The notes: generated by a model not told the origin, from the letters alone. 64,000 nt of DNA from Streptomyces sclerotialus (GCF_040907265.1 NZ_JBFOHP010000002.1:7998001-8062000); one strand, 5' to 3'; counted from the first letter of the stretch, positions 32,322 through 42,820 are shown. Numbers and translations are program-made.

Positions 32322-35300
32322 GCACGGGCCCCGCACCGGCCTCCTGGCCGCTGACCCCGCACCAGACGGGCATCCACCTCGCCGACTCCGTCGCGGAACG
32401 GCCCGAGCTGCACAGTGTGGTCGTCGCCCACCGCCTGACCGGAGCCTGGGACGCCGAGCGCCTCAGAGACCGCTTCGGCACGCTCGTCCGCACCCACCCG
32501 GCGCTCTCCGCACGCATCGTCGAGGACCCGTCCGGGCTGCGCATGGCCCGCACGGACGCCGCGCCGGACTGGCGTGACGAGAAGGTACCGGACGACGCCA
32601 CCGAAGCCGACACCACGCGGATGATCCGCGAGGAGGGCCGGCGCCCCCTGGACCTCACGCGCGGACCGCTCATCAGGGCCGCGCTCCTCCGCCGCGCCGA
32701 CGACAGCGCCGACCTCGTCCTGACCGCAAGCCACCTCGCGGTCGACGACAGGTCCATGGACGAACTCGTCGCCGCACTGCTCTCCGACGGCGGCACCCCG
32801 CAGACCGGCGACTACCCGGCATGGGCGACGGCGGCCGCCGCAACGGCCGGGGACGGCGCCCGGCGCGCCGCGCACCTGCGCGCGGAACTCGCGGCCCTTG
32901 AGGCGGCGGGCGCACCCGAGTGGGGCTGCGGGGACAGCGACGCGGCCGACGCCGACGGCGCGCAGACGGAGTTCACCGTCCCCGCCGCCGTGTGGCAGCG
33001 GCTCACCGCCACGGCCCGGAGCCTCGGCGTCACCCGCTACTCCGCGCTCACCGCGGCCGTCGGCCTGGTCTGGGCCCACAACGGCCAGGCCCCGGCTGCG
33101 CTGGTGGGCGCGTTCGTCAGCCGCCGGCCCGTCCGCGAGCAGCACACCATCGGCTACTTCAGCTCCACCGTCGCCGTCCCCGTCCACCACACGGACGACC
33201 ACACGGTCGGTGACCACCTGCGCGCGGTCCACCGCCGGGCACTCGGCGCCTACCGCACCGCCGACCTGCCGCTCTTCGACGTCCTCCCGGCCGGGGACAC
33301 GGGACCGGCGGCAGCCGCGCTCAACGTCGCCGTCGCGCCGTACTGGCAGCCCCAGGTGTTGCACGCCGCCGGCCTCACCGCCGTGCCGCATCCGTCCCCC
33401 GACCTCGGCGTGGCCAAGTTCCCGATGCTGCTCTCCCTCGACCTGGAGGCGACGGACGAGGCCCGCGGGCTCATCCAGTACCAGCACCGGTGGTTCTCCC
33501 CGGACACCGCCGCCCGCTTCGCCCGCCAGGTCGTCGCCGTGCTCGAAGCCTTCGCCGACCACCCCGACGCGCCCCTGGGGTCGGTGGACACCCTCGCCCC
33601 GGACGACCGGCGTGCCGCCCTGGAAACCGCACGCGGCGCCCGCCTCGCGCCCGAAGCCGTATCGGTACCCGAGCTGTTCGCCCGGCGCGCGGCGCAGACA
33701 CCCGACCGCATCGCCGTCACCGACGAGAAGACGGCGCTCAGCTACGCCGAACTGGACGCGCGCTCCGACACCGTGGCCCGCCGGCTCCTCGCGTCCGGGG
33801 TGGCGTCGGGGGACCGGGTCGGGGTGCGCATGGCGCGCTCGGCCGACCTGGTGGTCGCCCTGCTGGCGGTGCTCAAGACCGGCGCCGCGTACGTCCCGCT
33901 GGACCCGGCCTACCCCGAGGCCCGGCTCGCCTTCATGACCGAGGACGCCGGGATCTCCGTCGTGCTCGGCGACACGGCGGAACCGCCGCCGGGGGAGCGG
34001 CCGTACGCGACATGGGTCTGCGTGCACGGGACCGCGCCGGACGAGGACGTGGCGCTGCCCGCCGTCGACCCCGGAGCGCCGGCCTACGTGATCTACACCT
34101 CCGGCTCGACGGGGCGGCCCAAGGGCGTCCTCGTCGCGCACCGCAACGTCGTGGCCCTGCTGACCGCCACCCGCGGACCGCTGGACCTGGGGCCGGCGGA
34201 CGTGTGGACCCTCTTCCACTCCTTCGCCTTCGACTTCTCGGTCTGGGAGATCTGGGGCTGCCTGCTGACCGGCGGGCGGCTGGTGGTCGTGCCCTACGAG
34301 GTCTCCCGCAACCCGGAGGAGTTCCACCGGCTGCTGGAAGAGGAGGAGGTCACCGTACTCAGCCAGACCCCGACCGCGTTCGGGCTGCTGCTGGCCACCG
34401 ACCGCATGACACGCGGCGGACTCACCGTACGGCTCCTCGTCTTCGGCGGTGAGCCGCTGGACAGCGCGGCACTGCTGCCGTGGTTCGACCGCTACCCCAC
34501 CGCCCGGGTGGAGAACATGTACGGCATCACGGAGACGACCGTGCACTGCACCAGCCACACCATGACCCGCGAGGACGCCCTCGCCGGCAGCCGCGCGGTC
34601 GGCCGGCCGCTGCCCGGCTGGGACCTGTACGTCCTGGACCCCGCCGGACGCCCGGTGCCGCCCGGCGTGCCGGGGGAGATCCACGTGGGCGGGGCGGGCG
34701 TCGCGCTCGGCTACCTCGGCCGGCCCGAGCTGACGGCCGAACGGTTCACCACCGGCGACCCCGCCACCGGCCCCGGCGGACGCCTGTACCGCAGCGGCGA
34801 CCGGGGCCGCTACCTCCCCGACGGGACCCTGGAACACCTGGGCCGGCTCGACGCCCAGGTCAAGATCCGTGGCTTCCGCATCGAACTCGGCGAGATCCGC
34901 GGCGTCCTCCTCGAAGACCCCGCCGTGCACTCCGCCGCGGTCGTCGTCGGCGGCGCGGGCACGGCCGAGGCCCGGCTCGACGCCTACGCCGTCCTCGCCC
35001 CCGGCGGCACCGCCGAGGACGTCCTGCGCCGCGCGGCGGCCCGGCTGCCCGAGCACATGGTCCCCGCGACGCTGACCGCGTTGCCGGCCCTCCCGCTCAC
35101 CGGCAACGGCAAGCTCGACACGGCGGCGCTGCCCGCACCGGGGACCGCCGGGAGTACCGGCGGCAGCCCCGCCGGACCGGAAACGGACGCGGCTCCCGAG
35201 GAGCCGGACGACGGTGCCGTACTCGACCGGATCACCGAGGTCTGGCAGCAGGTGCTCGGCGTACCGGTCGGCCCCGGCGACAACTTCTTCGCCCTGGGCG

Positions 35301-35446
35301 GCACCTCGCTGGTCGCCCTGCGCCTCAAGACGGCGCTGCGCGACGCCGGCCTCCCCGACCTCCGGCTCCGCGAGATCGTCCGCCACGCGACCCCGGCGGC
35401 GATGGCGGAACTGGTCCGCTCCCGCACGCGGGAGGGCGCCGTATGA
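32318..35446 (+). CDS. NRPS module C-A-PCP, threonine-like code
   Basis: A 1042-residue single module. The condensation domain (about 1-430) has SHLAVDD at the active site: the first His of HHxxxDG is Ser and the Gly is Asp, while the catalytic second His is kept. The A domain (about 445-930) has YVIYTSGSTGRPKGV, A4 FAFDFSVWEIW, A5 MYGITETTVHC and A10 TGNGKLD. My manual specificity reading is D-F-W-S-V-G-M-V-H-K, one or two residues from the Thr code D-F-W-N-I-G-M-V-H-K. PCP Ser is in FFALGGTSLVALRL. The ATG at 32318 overlaps the previous stop (ATGA). Predicted to add Thr or a close analogue. Confidence 0.92.
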   Translation: MSTGPAPASWPLTPHQTGIHLADSVAERPELHSVVVAHRLTGAWDAERLRDRFGTLVRTHPALSARIVEDPSGLRMARTDAAPDWRDEKVPDDATEADTTRMIREEGRRPLDLTRGPLIRAALLRRADDSADLVLTASHLAVDDRSMDELVAALLSDGGTPQTGDYPAWATAAAATAGDGARRAAHLRAELAALEAAGAPEWGCGDSDAADADGAQTEFTVPAAVWQRLTATARSLGVTRYSALTAAVGLVWAHNGQAPAALVGAFVSRRPVREQHTIGYFSSTVAVPVHHTDDHTVGDHLRAVHRRALGAYRTADLPLFDVLPAGDTGPAAAALNVAVAPYWQPQVLHAAGLTAVPHPSPDLGVAKFPMLLSLDLEATDEARGLIQYQHRWFSPDTAARFARQVVAVLEAFADHPDAPLGSVDTLAPDDRRAALETARGARLAPEAVSVPELFARRAAQTPDRIAVTDEKTALSYAELDARSDTVARRLLASGVASGDRVGVRMARSADLVVALLAVLKTGAAYVPLDPAYPEARLAFMTEDAGISVVLGDTAEPPPGERPYATWVCVHGTAPDEDVALPAVDPGAPAYVIYTSGSTGRPKGVLVAHRNVVALLTATRGPLDLGPADVWTLFHSFAFDFSVWEIWGCLLTGGRLVVVPYEVSRNPEEFHRLLEEEEVTVLSQTPTAFGLLLATDRMTRGGLTVRLLVFGGEPLDSAALLPWFDRYPTARVENMYGITETTVHCTSHTMTREDALAGSRAVGRPLPGWDLYVLDPAGRPVPPGVPGEIHVGGAGVALGYLGRPELTAERFTTGDPATGPGGRLYRSGDRGRYLPDGTLEHLGRLDAQVKIRGFRIELGEIRGVLLEDPAVHSAAVVVGGAGTAEARLDAYAVLAPGGTAEDVLRRAAARLPEHMVPATLTALPALPLTGNGKLDTAALPAPGTAGSTGGSPAGPETDAAPEEPDDGAVLDRITEVWQQVLGVPVGPGDNFFALGGTSLVALRLKTALRDAGLPDLRLREIVRHATPAAMAELVRSRTREGAV

Positions 35447-38400
35447 GCCGCCCCGCCACTCCGGGACAGCTGCGCTTCTACCTGCTCGACGGGGCCGACG
35501 GCGGCGCCGCCCGCACCCTCGTCAAACACCTCACCGCCGAGGGGCCGGTGGCCGCCGGACGGCTGCGGCGCGCCCTGCGCCACGTCGTGGTGGCCCACCC
35601 CGCGCTGCGTACCTCGCTGCACCTGGAGGACGACGGACTCGTCCAGCACGTCCACGACGCCGACGAGGTCGAGACGGCCGTCGTCGAGACCGAGGAGCCC
35701 GAAGCCCTCGCCGAGAAGGAGCGCGCGGCGCTCGCCGTACCGTTCGTGCACGGCCGTGGCCCGCTCTGCCGGATCAGGGCGTTCGTCGGTCCCGGCCGCA
35801 CCCACTGCCTGATCGCCGTGCACCACGCCGTCTTCGACGACGATTCGACGGCGATCCTGCTGACCGCGCTGGGCACCGCGTACGAGAAAGCCGCGGCCGA
35901 AGTTCCGGACGCCCACGGTACGGACGCCCACGGCACCGACGCCGCACCGCCCGTTCCGGCCGAGGGCCCGGCGCCGCTCGGCGAGGCGCGTCGCGAGGAA
36001 CTGCGGGCCGCCTGGCGGGAGTACCTGGACGGCTGCCCGCAGACCACCGAACCGCCGTGGACGGTCCGCGGCTCCGGGCGCCGCCGGGAGATCCGCGACC
36101 GCATCCTCCCGGAAGCGCTGTCCGGCCGGCTCAAGGAGCGCGCCGAGCTGACCGGGGCGGGCCCGTTCGCCCAGTTCCTCACCGCGGTGTGCGCCGTCCT
36201 GAGCTGGTACCTGGACCGCGACGACGTCGTGGTGGCCGTCCCGGTCAGCGGCCGGGGCACCGGCGGCGACCAGCGGATCGGCTGTCTCCAGAACACCGTC
36301 CCGGTACGCCTCCGCCTCTCCGGCGCGGACACCGCGACGGCGGTGGACCGGACCGTCGACGCGCTCCTGGACGCGCTGGAGATGGCCGAGCTGCCCTTCG
36401 AGGACATCCTCGACAGCGTGGGTGCCGTACGCCGGCCGGACCGCAAGCCGCTGGCGCAGGTCCTGTGCACCGAGATCGTCCCCGTACCGGAGACGACCGC
36501 GGGCGGCGTGCGCTGGCGCGTGAACGAGCAGCTGGCCGAGGAGGCCGAGTACGACTGCGGGCTGGCGCTGTGCCACCTCCCCGACGGCCGCATGCGGCTG
36601 GAGGTGGCCTACCGGTCCGGCGCCCTGCCGCCCGACCGCGCGGCGCACATGCTGGACCACGTCGTCCGCTTCCTGGAGCAGGCCGCCGGGGACCCCGGAC
36701 GCCCGCTCGCCGCGCTCGACCTGCTCGGCGATGAGGAGCGCCGCGAGCTGTCCGTCCTGGCGGGGCAGGAACTCGCTCCGGTGTCGCATCCGCCCGTGCA
36801 CGAGCTGGTGTTCCGGCACGCCCGCGACACCCCGGACGCGGTCGCGGTGACCGGCGCCGACGGCTCGCTGAGCTACGCGGAGCTGGCGGAGCGCGCGGGC
36901 ACGGTCGCCGGGGCGCTGGCCGGGAGCGGCGTACGGTCCGGCGACCGGGTGGGCATCTGCCTGCCCCGCGGCACGGACCTCGTCGCGGCGGTCCTGGGCG
37001 TATGGCAGGCCGGCGGCGTGTACGTGCCGCTGGACCCGGAATACCCGCAGGAACGCCTGCGGTACGTCGCCGAGGACGCGGACCTGGCAGCGCTCCTCGG
37101 GGACCGCGCGCTGCCGCAGGCGCTGCGGGACCTCCCGGGCCGCCCCGCGCTCGACATGGCCGCGCTCACCGGCTCCCGGCCGCCCGGGGAGCCGCCGGCT
37201 GCCGGTGCCGCGGGACCCGGCCGGGCATACCTGATCTACACGTCCGGCTCCACGGGACGGCCCAAGGGCGTCGTCGTGGGTCATGCGCAGCTGACGGCCC
37301 TGTTCGACGCCTGCGACCGGGAACTGCCCGGCGCCGCGGTCACCGTTGCGGGTACCAGCCTCTCCTTCGACATCAGCGCGCTCGAACTCTTCTGGCCCCT
37401 GACGCGCGGCCGGACGGTGCTGGTGACCGGCCACCGGCAGGTGACCGGCGCCGGAGTGCCGGACGGCGCGCTGTACCAGTGCACGCCCACCGTCGCCCGG
37501 CTCCTCACCGGCGACCCGGACGGCCGCGCCCTGCTGGGCCGGCTCGGCGGTCTGCTCGTGGGCGGCGAACCCCTCCCGCAGGACCTCGCCGACGACCTGG
37601 CCGCGCTCGTGCCCGGACCCGTGGTCAACTGCTACGGCCCCACCGAGACCACGGTCTGGTCCACCGTCTCGCGCGTGCGGTCCGGCGACCCCGTACGCAT
37701 CGGTCTGCCGCTGCCCGGCGAGTCCTGCCACGTGGTGGACGCGCTCGGCCGGGCGCTCCCGCCGGGCTGCCCCGGCCGGCTGGTGATCGGCGGCGCCGGG
37801 GTCGCCGAAGGGTACTGGCGGCGGCCGCAGCTCACCGAGGAGCGGTTCGTCGCCACCGGAGGCGACGCCGGCCTGCGCGGTTACGACACCGGGGACCTGG
37901 CCGTGCTCGACGACCCCGGAGGGCTGCGCTTCCTGGGGCGGCGCGACGGCCAGTGCAAGATCCTGGGCCAGCGCGTCGAACTGGAGGAGGCCGAGGCGGC
38001 CTTGCGCTCCGCGCCCGGCGTCCCCGACCTCGCCGTCGCCCCGAACGCGGCGGCGACCCAGCTCGTGGCGTTCCTGCCGGACGGTCAGGCCGCGGACCGG
38101 GCACCCGCCTCCCCGGAGTCCGGCTCCCCGCAGGCTTCGCTGCGGCCCGTGCCCCACGACCTGCTCGACACGCTGCGGGCCCACGCCGAGGACTGGCTCC
38201 CGCCGGTCATGGTGCCGGTCGCCTGGTACCACGTGCCCGCGCTGCCGCAGCTGCCCAACGGCAAGCTCGACCGCGGCACACTGGCCCGCTGGGCGGCCGA
38301 GCCGCAGCCCGGCGCGCCCGGCGGGGCCACGGCCCGGACCGGCAGCACCGGAACGCGCCTGCGGCAGGTCTGGGAGCGGGTGCTCGGCGCTCCCGTGTCC

Positions 38401-38682
38401 GACCCCGACGCCACCTTCTTCGACCTGGGCGGTACCTCGAACGGCATGCTCAGGGTGCTGGCCGCACTGCGGACCGACCACCCCGGACTGACCGTGGGGG
38501 ACCTCTTCCGACACACCACACTGCGGACCCTGGCGGCACACCTCGACGGCCACGGCACGGCCGCCGCTGACACCCGGCCCACGGGGGACACCCGTGGCCG
38601 CGACCGCTCCCGCGCCCTGAGCACCTGGCGCGCGAGACGGCAGCCCGCAGGACCGTCCGCCACGTCACGCGCCACGAATTGA
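35443..38682 (+). CDS. NRPS module C-A-PCP, glycine-like code
   Basis: A 1079-residue module. The C domain (about 1-430) has VHHAVFDD, both His kept and Gly replaced by Asp. The A domain (about 450-940) has YLIYTSGSTGRPKGV, A4 LSFDISALELFW, A5 CYGPTETTVW, GYDTGDLAVL and A10 PNGKLDRG. Manual code: D-I-L-Q-L-G-C-V-W-K, very close to Gly (D-I-L-Q-L-G-L-I/V-W-K). PCP Ser is in FFDLGGTSNGMLRV. The tail after the PCP is basic and Ser/Arg-rich (about 50 residues), possibly a docking element to the next PKS. ATGA overlap with the upstream module. Confidence 0.92.
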   Translation: MSRPATPGQLRFYLLDGADGGAARTLVKHLTAEGPVAAGRLRRALRHVVVAHPALRTSLHLEDDGLVQHVHDADEVETAVVETEEPEALAEKERAALAVPFVHGRGPLCRIRAFVGPGRTHCLIAVHHAVFDDDSTAILLTALGTAYEKAAAEVPDAHGTDAHGTDAAPPVPAEGPAPLGEARREELRAAWREYLDGCPQTTEPPWTVRGSGRRREIRDRILPEALSGRLKERAELTGAGPFAQFLTAVCAVLSWYLDRDDVVVAVPVSGRGTGGDQRIGCLQNTVPVRLRLSGADTATAVDRTVDALLDALEMAELPFEDILDSVGAVRRPDRKPLAQVLCTEIVPVPETTAGGVRWRVNEQLAEEAEYDCGLALCHLPDGRMRLEVAYRSGALPPDRAAHMLDHVVRFLEQAAGDPGRPLAALDLLGDEERRELSVLAGQELAPVSHPPVHELVFRHARDTPDAVAVTGADGSLSYAELAERAGTVAGALAGSGVRSGDRVGICLPRGTDLVAAVLGVWQAGGVYVPLDPEYPQERLRYVAEDADLAALLGDRALPQALRDLPGRPALDMAALTGSRPPGEPPAAGAAGPGRAYLIYTSGSTGRPKGVVVGHAQLTALFDACDRELPGAAVTVAGTSLSFDISALELFWPLTRGRTVLVTGHRQVTGAGVPDGALYQCTPTVARLLTGDPDGRALLGRLGGLLVGGEPLPQDLADDLAALVPGPVVNCYGPTETTVWSTVSRVRSGDPVRIGLPLPGESCHVVDALGRALPPGCPGRLVIGGAGVAEGYWRRPQLTEERFVATGGDAGLRGYDTGDLAVLDDPGGLRFLGRRDGQCKILGQRVELEEAEAALRSAPGVPDLAVAPNAAATQLVAFLPDGQAADRAPASPESGSPQASLRPVPHDLLDTLRAHAEDWLPPVMVPVAWYHVPALPQLPNGKLDRGTLARWAAEPQPGAPGGATARTGSTGTRLRQVWERVLGAPVSDPDATFFDLGGTSNGMLRVLAALRTDHPGLTVGDLFRHTTLRTLAAHLDGHGTAAADTRPTGDTRGRDRSRALSTWRARRQPAGPSATSRATN

Positions 38683-38693
38683 GGCAGAAGCAC

Positions 38694-41615
38694 ATGCACG
38701 CACTCGACAGCGCCATCGCCGTGGTGGGAGTCGCCCTCCGGGTGCCCGGAGCCGCCGACGCACACACCTTCTGGGACAACCTCGTGCAGGGCCGGGTGGC
38801 CCTCCCGGGGGTCCGCGACGACGGCACCCTGGGAGTGGGCCGGATCGACCGGGCCGCCGAGTTCGACGCCGAACTGTTCGGCCTGACGCCCACTCAGGCG
38901 GCGGTCACCGACCCGCAGCAGCGCATCATCACCGAACTCGCCTGGCAGGCCCTGGAGGACGCGGGCCTCGACACCGAACGCGACCCGGGCCGGGTCGGGG
39001 TCTTCCTCGGCGGCGGGGACAGCGGCTACCGCCACCGCTACGTCGACACCGACCCCGCACTGAGCCGCGCCGCCGGCCGCCAGCAGATCTCCCTGGGCAA
39101 CGAGAAGGACTTCCTCGCCACCTCGCTCGCCTTCCGGCTGGGCCTCACCGGACCGGCCCTGACCGTGCAGACCGCGTGCTCCACCTCCCTGGTCGCGGTG
39201 CACGTCGCCATGCGCAGCCTGCTCACCTACGAATGCGACATCGCCCTCGCCGGCGGCGTCACCCTCCAGCTGCCGCTGGACGAGGGGTACACCTTCCGGG
39301 AGGGCGACGTGCTCTCGCCCGACGGCCGCTGCCGCCCGTTCACCGAGGGCAGCCGCGGCACCGTACCCGCCAGCGGGGCCGGAGTGGTGGTGCTCCGCAG
39401 GGCCGAGGAAGCAACCCGCGGCACCCGCGCTGTACTGCTGGGCAGCGCCCTCAACAACGACGGCGCGGACCGGATGAGCCTCGTCGCACCCAGCCCGGCC
39501 GGCCAGGCGGCCTGCATCCAGGAGGCACTGGACGTCGCCGGCTGCAAGCCCGGCGACATCGGCTACGTGGAGACGCACGGCACCGGCACGGAACTGGGCG
39601 ACCGCGTCGAGCTCTCCGCACTGGCCCAGGCCTACGGCGACGGCGACGGACCCTGCGCGCTCGGCGCGGTGAAGGCGAACATCGGCCACACCGACACGGC
39701 GGCCGGCGTCATCGGCCTGATCAAGGCCACCCTCGCCGTCCAGCACGGGACGATCCCGCCCGTACCCCAGCAGCCGGGGGACGGCCCCGACGCCGCCCTG
39801 GGCGCGGCACGCTTCCGGCTGCCCCGCCAGGCCACCCCCTGGCCCGCCGACCGCCCCCGGTACGCCGCGGTCAGCTCCTTCGGCCTGGGCGGCACCAACG
39901 CCCACGTGATCCTGGCCGAACCGGCACGCGCCGACGAGCCCGCCGCCTGGCCGGGACGGGGGCCGGCCGTGCTCTCGGCCGCGAGCCCCGACGCACTGCG
40001 GCGCACCGCGGCCGCGCTGGCCACGGCGGTACGCGACGGCGGAACACCGCTGACCGAGACCCTGGGCACGCTGTGGCACGGCCGCCGCCGGCTCCCGTAC
40101 CGCTGGGCAGCCGCCGTCGAGGGCGGCGACGAGGCCACGGCGCGCGCCGCGCTGGCGGACGCCCTGGACAAGGCCGCGGCAACCCGCCGGGCGGTGACCG
40201 GCCCGTCCGTCGCCGTACTCCTGCCGGGACAGGGCGTCTCCCTCGCCGGTACCGGCCGTACGCTCCAGGCCGCCGACCCCGCATTCGCCCAGGACTGGCG
40301 CGAGCTGCGCGACCTCGTCCGCGCGCAGGGCGGACCGGACCTGGAGGACTGCTGGAACTGGCCGTCCGACGACCCGCGGTGGCTGCGGACCGCGGTCGTC
40401 CAGCCGCTGCTGTTCACCCTCGAACTGGCCCTGCTGCGCGGCCTCCAACGGCACGGCGTGACGCCCTCGGTCCTGCTCGGCCACAGCGTCGGCGAACTCG
40501 CCGCCGCCACCTGGGCCGGCGTCTTCTCCGAGGCGGACGGCGCGGCCGCCGTCGTCGAGCGCGGCCGCCTCATGGGCCAGGCACCGGCCGGCGTGATGAC
40601 CGCGGCCCGGGCCGGCGAGGACCAGGTACGGGAGATCAGCGCGGGCCTGCCGGTGGACGTCTGCGCCGTCAACGCCGCCGACACGGTGGTGCTCGGCGGC
40701 GCGGCCGAGCACGTCACCGAGGCGGAACGGCGCTGCGCCGAGCGCGGCGTCAAGACCCGGCGGCTGCCCACCGCGCACGCCTTCCACTCCCGGTCCATGG
40801 CGGACGCGGCCGAGTCCTTCACCGCGTTCCTCCGCCGGCTGACCCGCCACGCGCCCCGTGCGACGGTGCTCTCCAACGTCACGGGCAAGGCGCTGACCGC
40901 CGCCGAGGCCACCGACCCCGCGTACTGGGGCCGGCAGCTGGGCAGCACCGTACGGTTCGCCGACGCCGTCGACACCCTCCTCGGCACGGCTCCCGACCTC
41001 GTGCTCGAAGCCGGGCCGGGGCGCACCTTCACCGCCCAGCTGCGCCGGGCCACCCGCGGCGCCGAGCACGCACCGGTACTCGCCGAACTGCTCGGCGACG
41101 GCTCGCGTGACGAGGCCGCCGTGCACCTGGCGGCGCTCGGCGCGGCATGGACGGCGGGGTGCGACGTGCCGGACCTCGTGGCGCCCCCGGTCACGGGCCG
41201 CCCGGTACCGGGGTACGTCTTCGCCGACACCACGTACTGGGCGGGCGCGGATCCCACAGGGCCGGCCGCGGACGCCGCTCCCGAGGCTGCTGCTGAGCCC
41301 GCCGCGGAAAGCGCTCCGCAAGGCGCGGCGGAGCTGCTCGCCGCCCTGTGGCAGGAGTCCTTCGGCGGTCCCGCGATCCGCCCCGAGGACAACTTCTTCG
41401 AGCTGGGCGGCACGTCCCTGCAAGCCGCGCAGCTCATCACGGTCATCGGCGACCAGCTGCTGCTCGACGTCCGCCTCCAGGACCTCTACGAGCACTCCAC
41501 CTTCCGCGACTTCGCCGCACGGGTGCAGGAACTGCTCGACGAACGTGACGACAGCGGGCTGCTGGAACTGCTCGCGGAGATCGAGGCGGACGGCCGGCAG
41601 GAGGGGAACGCGTGA
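38694..41615 (+). CDS. Type I PKS module KS-AT-ACP, malonyl-type
   Basis: A 973-residue module; the ATG at 38694 is preferred to a TTG overlapping the previous stop. The ketosynthase has Cys162 (TACSTS), His295 (HGTGT) and His332 (NIGH). The acyltransferase has GHSVGELAA and the HAFHS motif, which points to malonyl-CoA. There is no ketoreductase or dehydratase, so a beta-keto intermediate is expected. The carrier domain (FFELGGTSLQAAQL) looks PCP-like. It would extend the Gly-bound chain by two carbons. The GTGA overlap couples it to the monooxygenase. Confidence 0.93.
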   Translation: MHALDSAIAVVGVALRVPGAADAHTFWDNLVQGRVALPGVRDDGTLGVGRIDRAAEFDAELFGLTPTQAAVTDPQQRIITELAWQALEDAGLDTERDPGRVGVFLGGGDSGYRHRYVDTDPALSRAAGRQQISLGNEKDFLATSLAFRLGLTGPALTVQTACSTSLVAVHVAMRSLLTYECDIALAGGVTLQLPLDEGYTFREGDVLSPDGRCRPFTEGSRGTVPASGAGVVVLRRAEEATRGTRAVLLGSALNNDGADRMSLVAPSPAGQAACIQEALDVAGCKPGDIGYVETHGTGTELGDRVELSALAQAYGDGDGPCALGAVKANIGHTDTAAGVIGLIKATLAVQHGTIPPVPQQPGDGPDAALGAARFRLPRQATPWPADRPRYAAVSSFGLGGTNAHVILAEPARADEPAAWPGRGPAVLSAASPDALRRTAAALATAVRDGGTPLTETLGTLWHGRRRLPYRWAAAVEGGDEATARAALADALDKAAATRRAVTGPSVAVLLPGQGVSLAGTGRTLQAADPAFAQDWRELRDLVRAQGGPDLEDCWNWPSDDPRWLRTAVVQPLLFTLELALLRGLQRHGVTPSVLLGHSVGELAAATWAGVFSEADGAAAVVERGRLMGQAPAGVMTAARAGEDQVREISAGLPVDVCAVNAADTVVLGGAAEHVTEAERRCAERGVKTRRLPTAHAFHSRSMADAAESFTAFLRRLTRHAPRATVLSNVTGKALTAAEATDPAYWGRQLGSTVRFADAVDTLLGTAPDLVLEAGPGRTFTAQLRRATRGAEHAPVLAELLGDGSRDEAAVHLAALGAAWTAGCDVPDLVAPPVTGRPVPGYVFADTTYWAGADPTGPAADAAPEAAAEPAAESAPQGAAELLAALWQESFGGPAIRPEDNFFELGGTSLQAAQLITVIGDQLLLDVRLQDLYEHSTFRDFAARVQELLDERDDSGLLELLAEIEADGRQEGNA

Positions 41616-42820
41616 GCGGGATCGACGCACGACTCGGACAGCTCACCCCCGAGCAGCGCGAGCTGCTGCGGCGGCGCATGAAGGAGCGGGCGCGCGGCAG
41701 CGCCCAGGCCGTACCGCAGGAGACGTACGAAGGCCCGCCCGCCCGGCTCAGCCTGTACTTCTTCCCGCAGGCCCGCGCGCTGGCCGCACCCGACTACTAC
41801 GACATGATGCTGCGGGCCTGCGAGTTCGCCGACGAGCAGGGCTTCCACGCCGCGTGGTTCCCCGAACGGCATTTCGTCGACTTCGGGGGCTCCCACCCCA
41901 ACCCGTCCGTCCTCGCCGCCGCTGCCGCCGTACGGACCCGCCGGCTGGGCATCCGGGCCGGCAGCGTCGCCGCTCCGCTGCACCACCCGGTGCGCATCGC
42001 CGAGGAATGGGCGGTGGTGGACAACCTCTCCGGCGGGCGGACCGGCATCTCCTTCGCCAGCGGCTGGCACCCCGACGACTTCGTGCTCGCCCGCACGCCG
42101 TACGACGAGCGCAAGGACGTCCTGCTGCGCACCGCTGACCAGGTGCGCCGGCTGTGGGCGGGCGAGGCGGTGGAGTTCCCGAGCACGGCCGGCGAACCCG
42201 CGAAGGTCCTCGCGCAGCCCCGGCCCGTACAGCCCGAACTCCCCGTCTGGATCACCGCGGCCGGCAACCCGGACACCTTCGTGGCGGCCGGCACCGCGGG
42301 CCACGGAGTGATGACCGCGCTCCTCGGCCAGACCCTCAACCAGCTGCGGGAGAACATCCTGCGCTACCGGGAGGCCCGGCGCACGGCAGGCCACCCCGGC
42401 GACGGTGACGTGGTCGTGATGACCCACGCGTACGTCAGCGACGCGCCGGACCTGGAGGAGCGGCTGCGGCCCGCCCTCCACGCCTACCTCTCCTCCTACC
42501 GCTCCCAGACGGGCGGGGGAGAGGAGGAGGTACTGCTGGAGGCGGCCTTCCAGGACTACCTGGCGGGCCCGTCACTGCTGGGCGGCCCGGACAAGGCCCG
42601 TGCCGTACTGGCCAGGCTGGCCGAGGCGGGCGCCGACGAGGTGGGCTGCCTGATCGACTTCGGGCTGCCGGCCCAGGACGTACTGGCAGGCCTGCCCGCA
42701 CTCGCCGGACTGCTGCCCGAAGCCGCCGGGCCCGCGTCCGCCGCACGGCCCGCACCCACCGGGCCCGCAGCCGCCGTCCGCCCCGACCCCGCTTCCGACT
42801 CCGGCGACAGGAGCGCGTGA
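41612..42820 (+). CDS. Luciferase-like flavin monooxygenase (MupA/Atu3671-type)
   Basis: A 402-residue LLM-class FMN enzyme of the subgroup found beside or inside NRPS/PKS lines. Features: LSLYFFPQARALAAPDYYDM, FHAAWFPERHFVDFGGSHPN, VAAPLHHPVRIAEEWAVVDN, LSGGRTGISFASGWHPDDFV. Before the barrel is a 30-residue leader DARLGQLTPEQRELLRRRMK, which closely resembles the start of the next NRPS (QRLARLTPQQRAALRQRL), suggesting a shared docking element. It probably hydroxylates a carrier-bound intermediate, perhaps the beta-keto unit from the preceding PKS. The C-terminal 40 residues are Pro/Ala-rich linker. Confidence 0.88.
   Translation: MSGIDARLGQLTPEQRELLRRRMKERARGSAQAVPQETYEGPPARLSLYFFPQARALAAPDYYDMMLRACEFADEQGFHAAWFPERHFVDFGGSHPNPSVLAAAAAVRTRRLGIRAGSVAAPLHHPVRIAEEWAVVDNLSGGRTGISFASGWHPDDFVLARTPYDERKDVLLRTADQVRRLWAGEAVEFPSTAGEPAKVLAQPRPVQPELPVWITAAGNPDTFVAAGTAGHGVMTALLGQTLNQLRENILRYREARRTAGHPGDGDVVVMTHAYVSDAPDLEERLRPALHAYLSSYRSQTGGGEEEVLLEAAFQDYLAGPSLLGGPDKARAVLARLAEAGADEVGCLIDFGLPAQDVLAGLPALAGLLPEAAGPASAARPAPTGPAAAVRPDPASDSGDRSA

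Noticed and set aside
32270..41630. Minus-strand open frames of about 1000-1200 codons opposite the NRPS and PKS genes
   Set aside because: Composition (Gly/Val/Arg/His-rich) and lack of motifs mark them as mirror frames of the plus-strand megasynthases.
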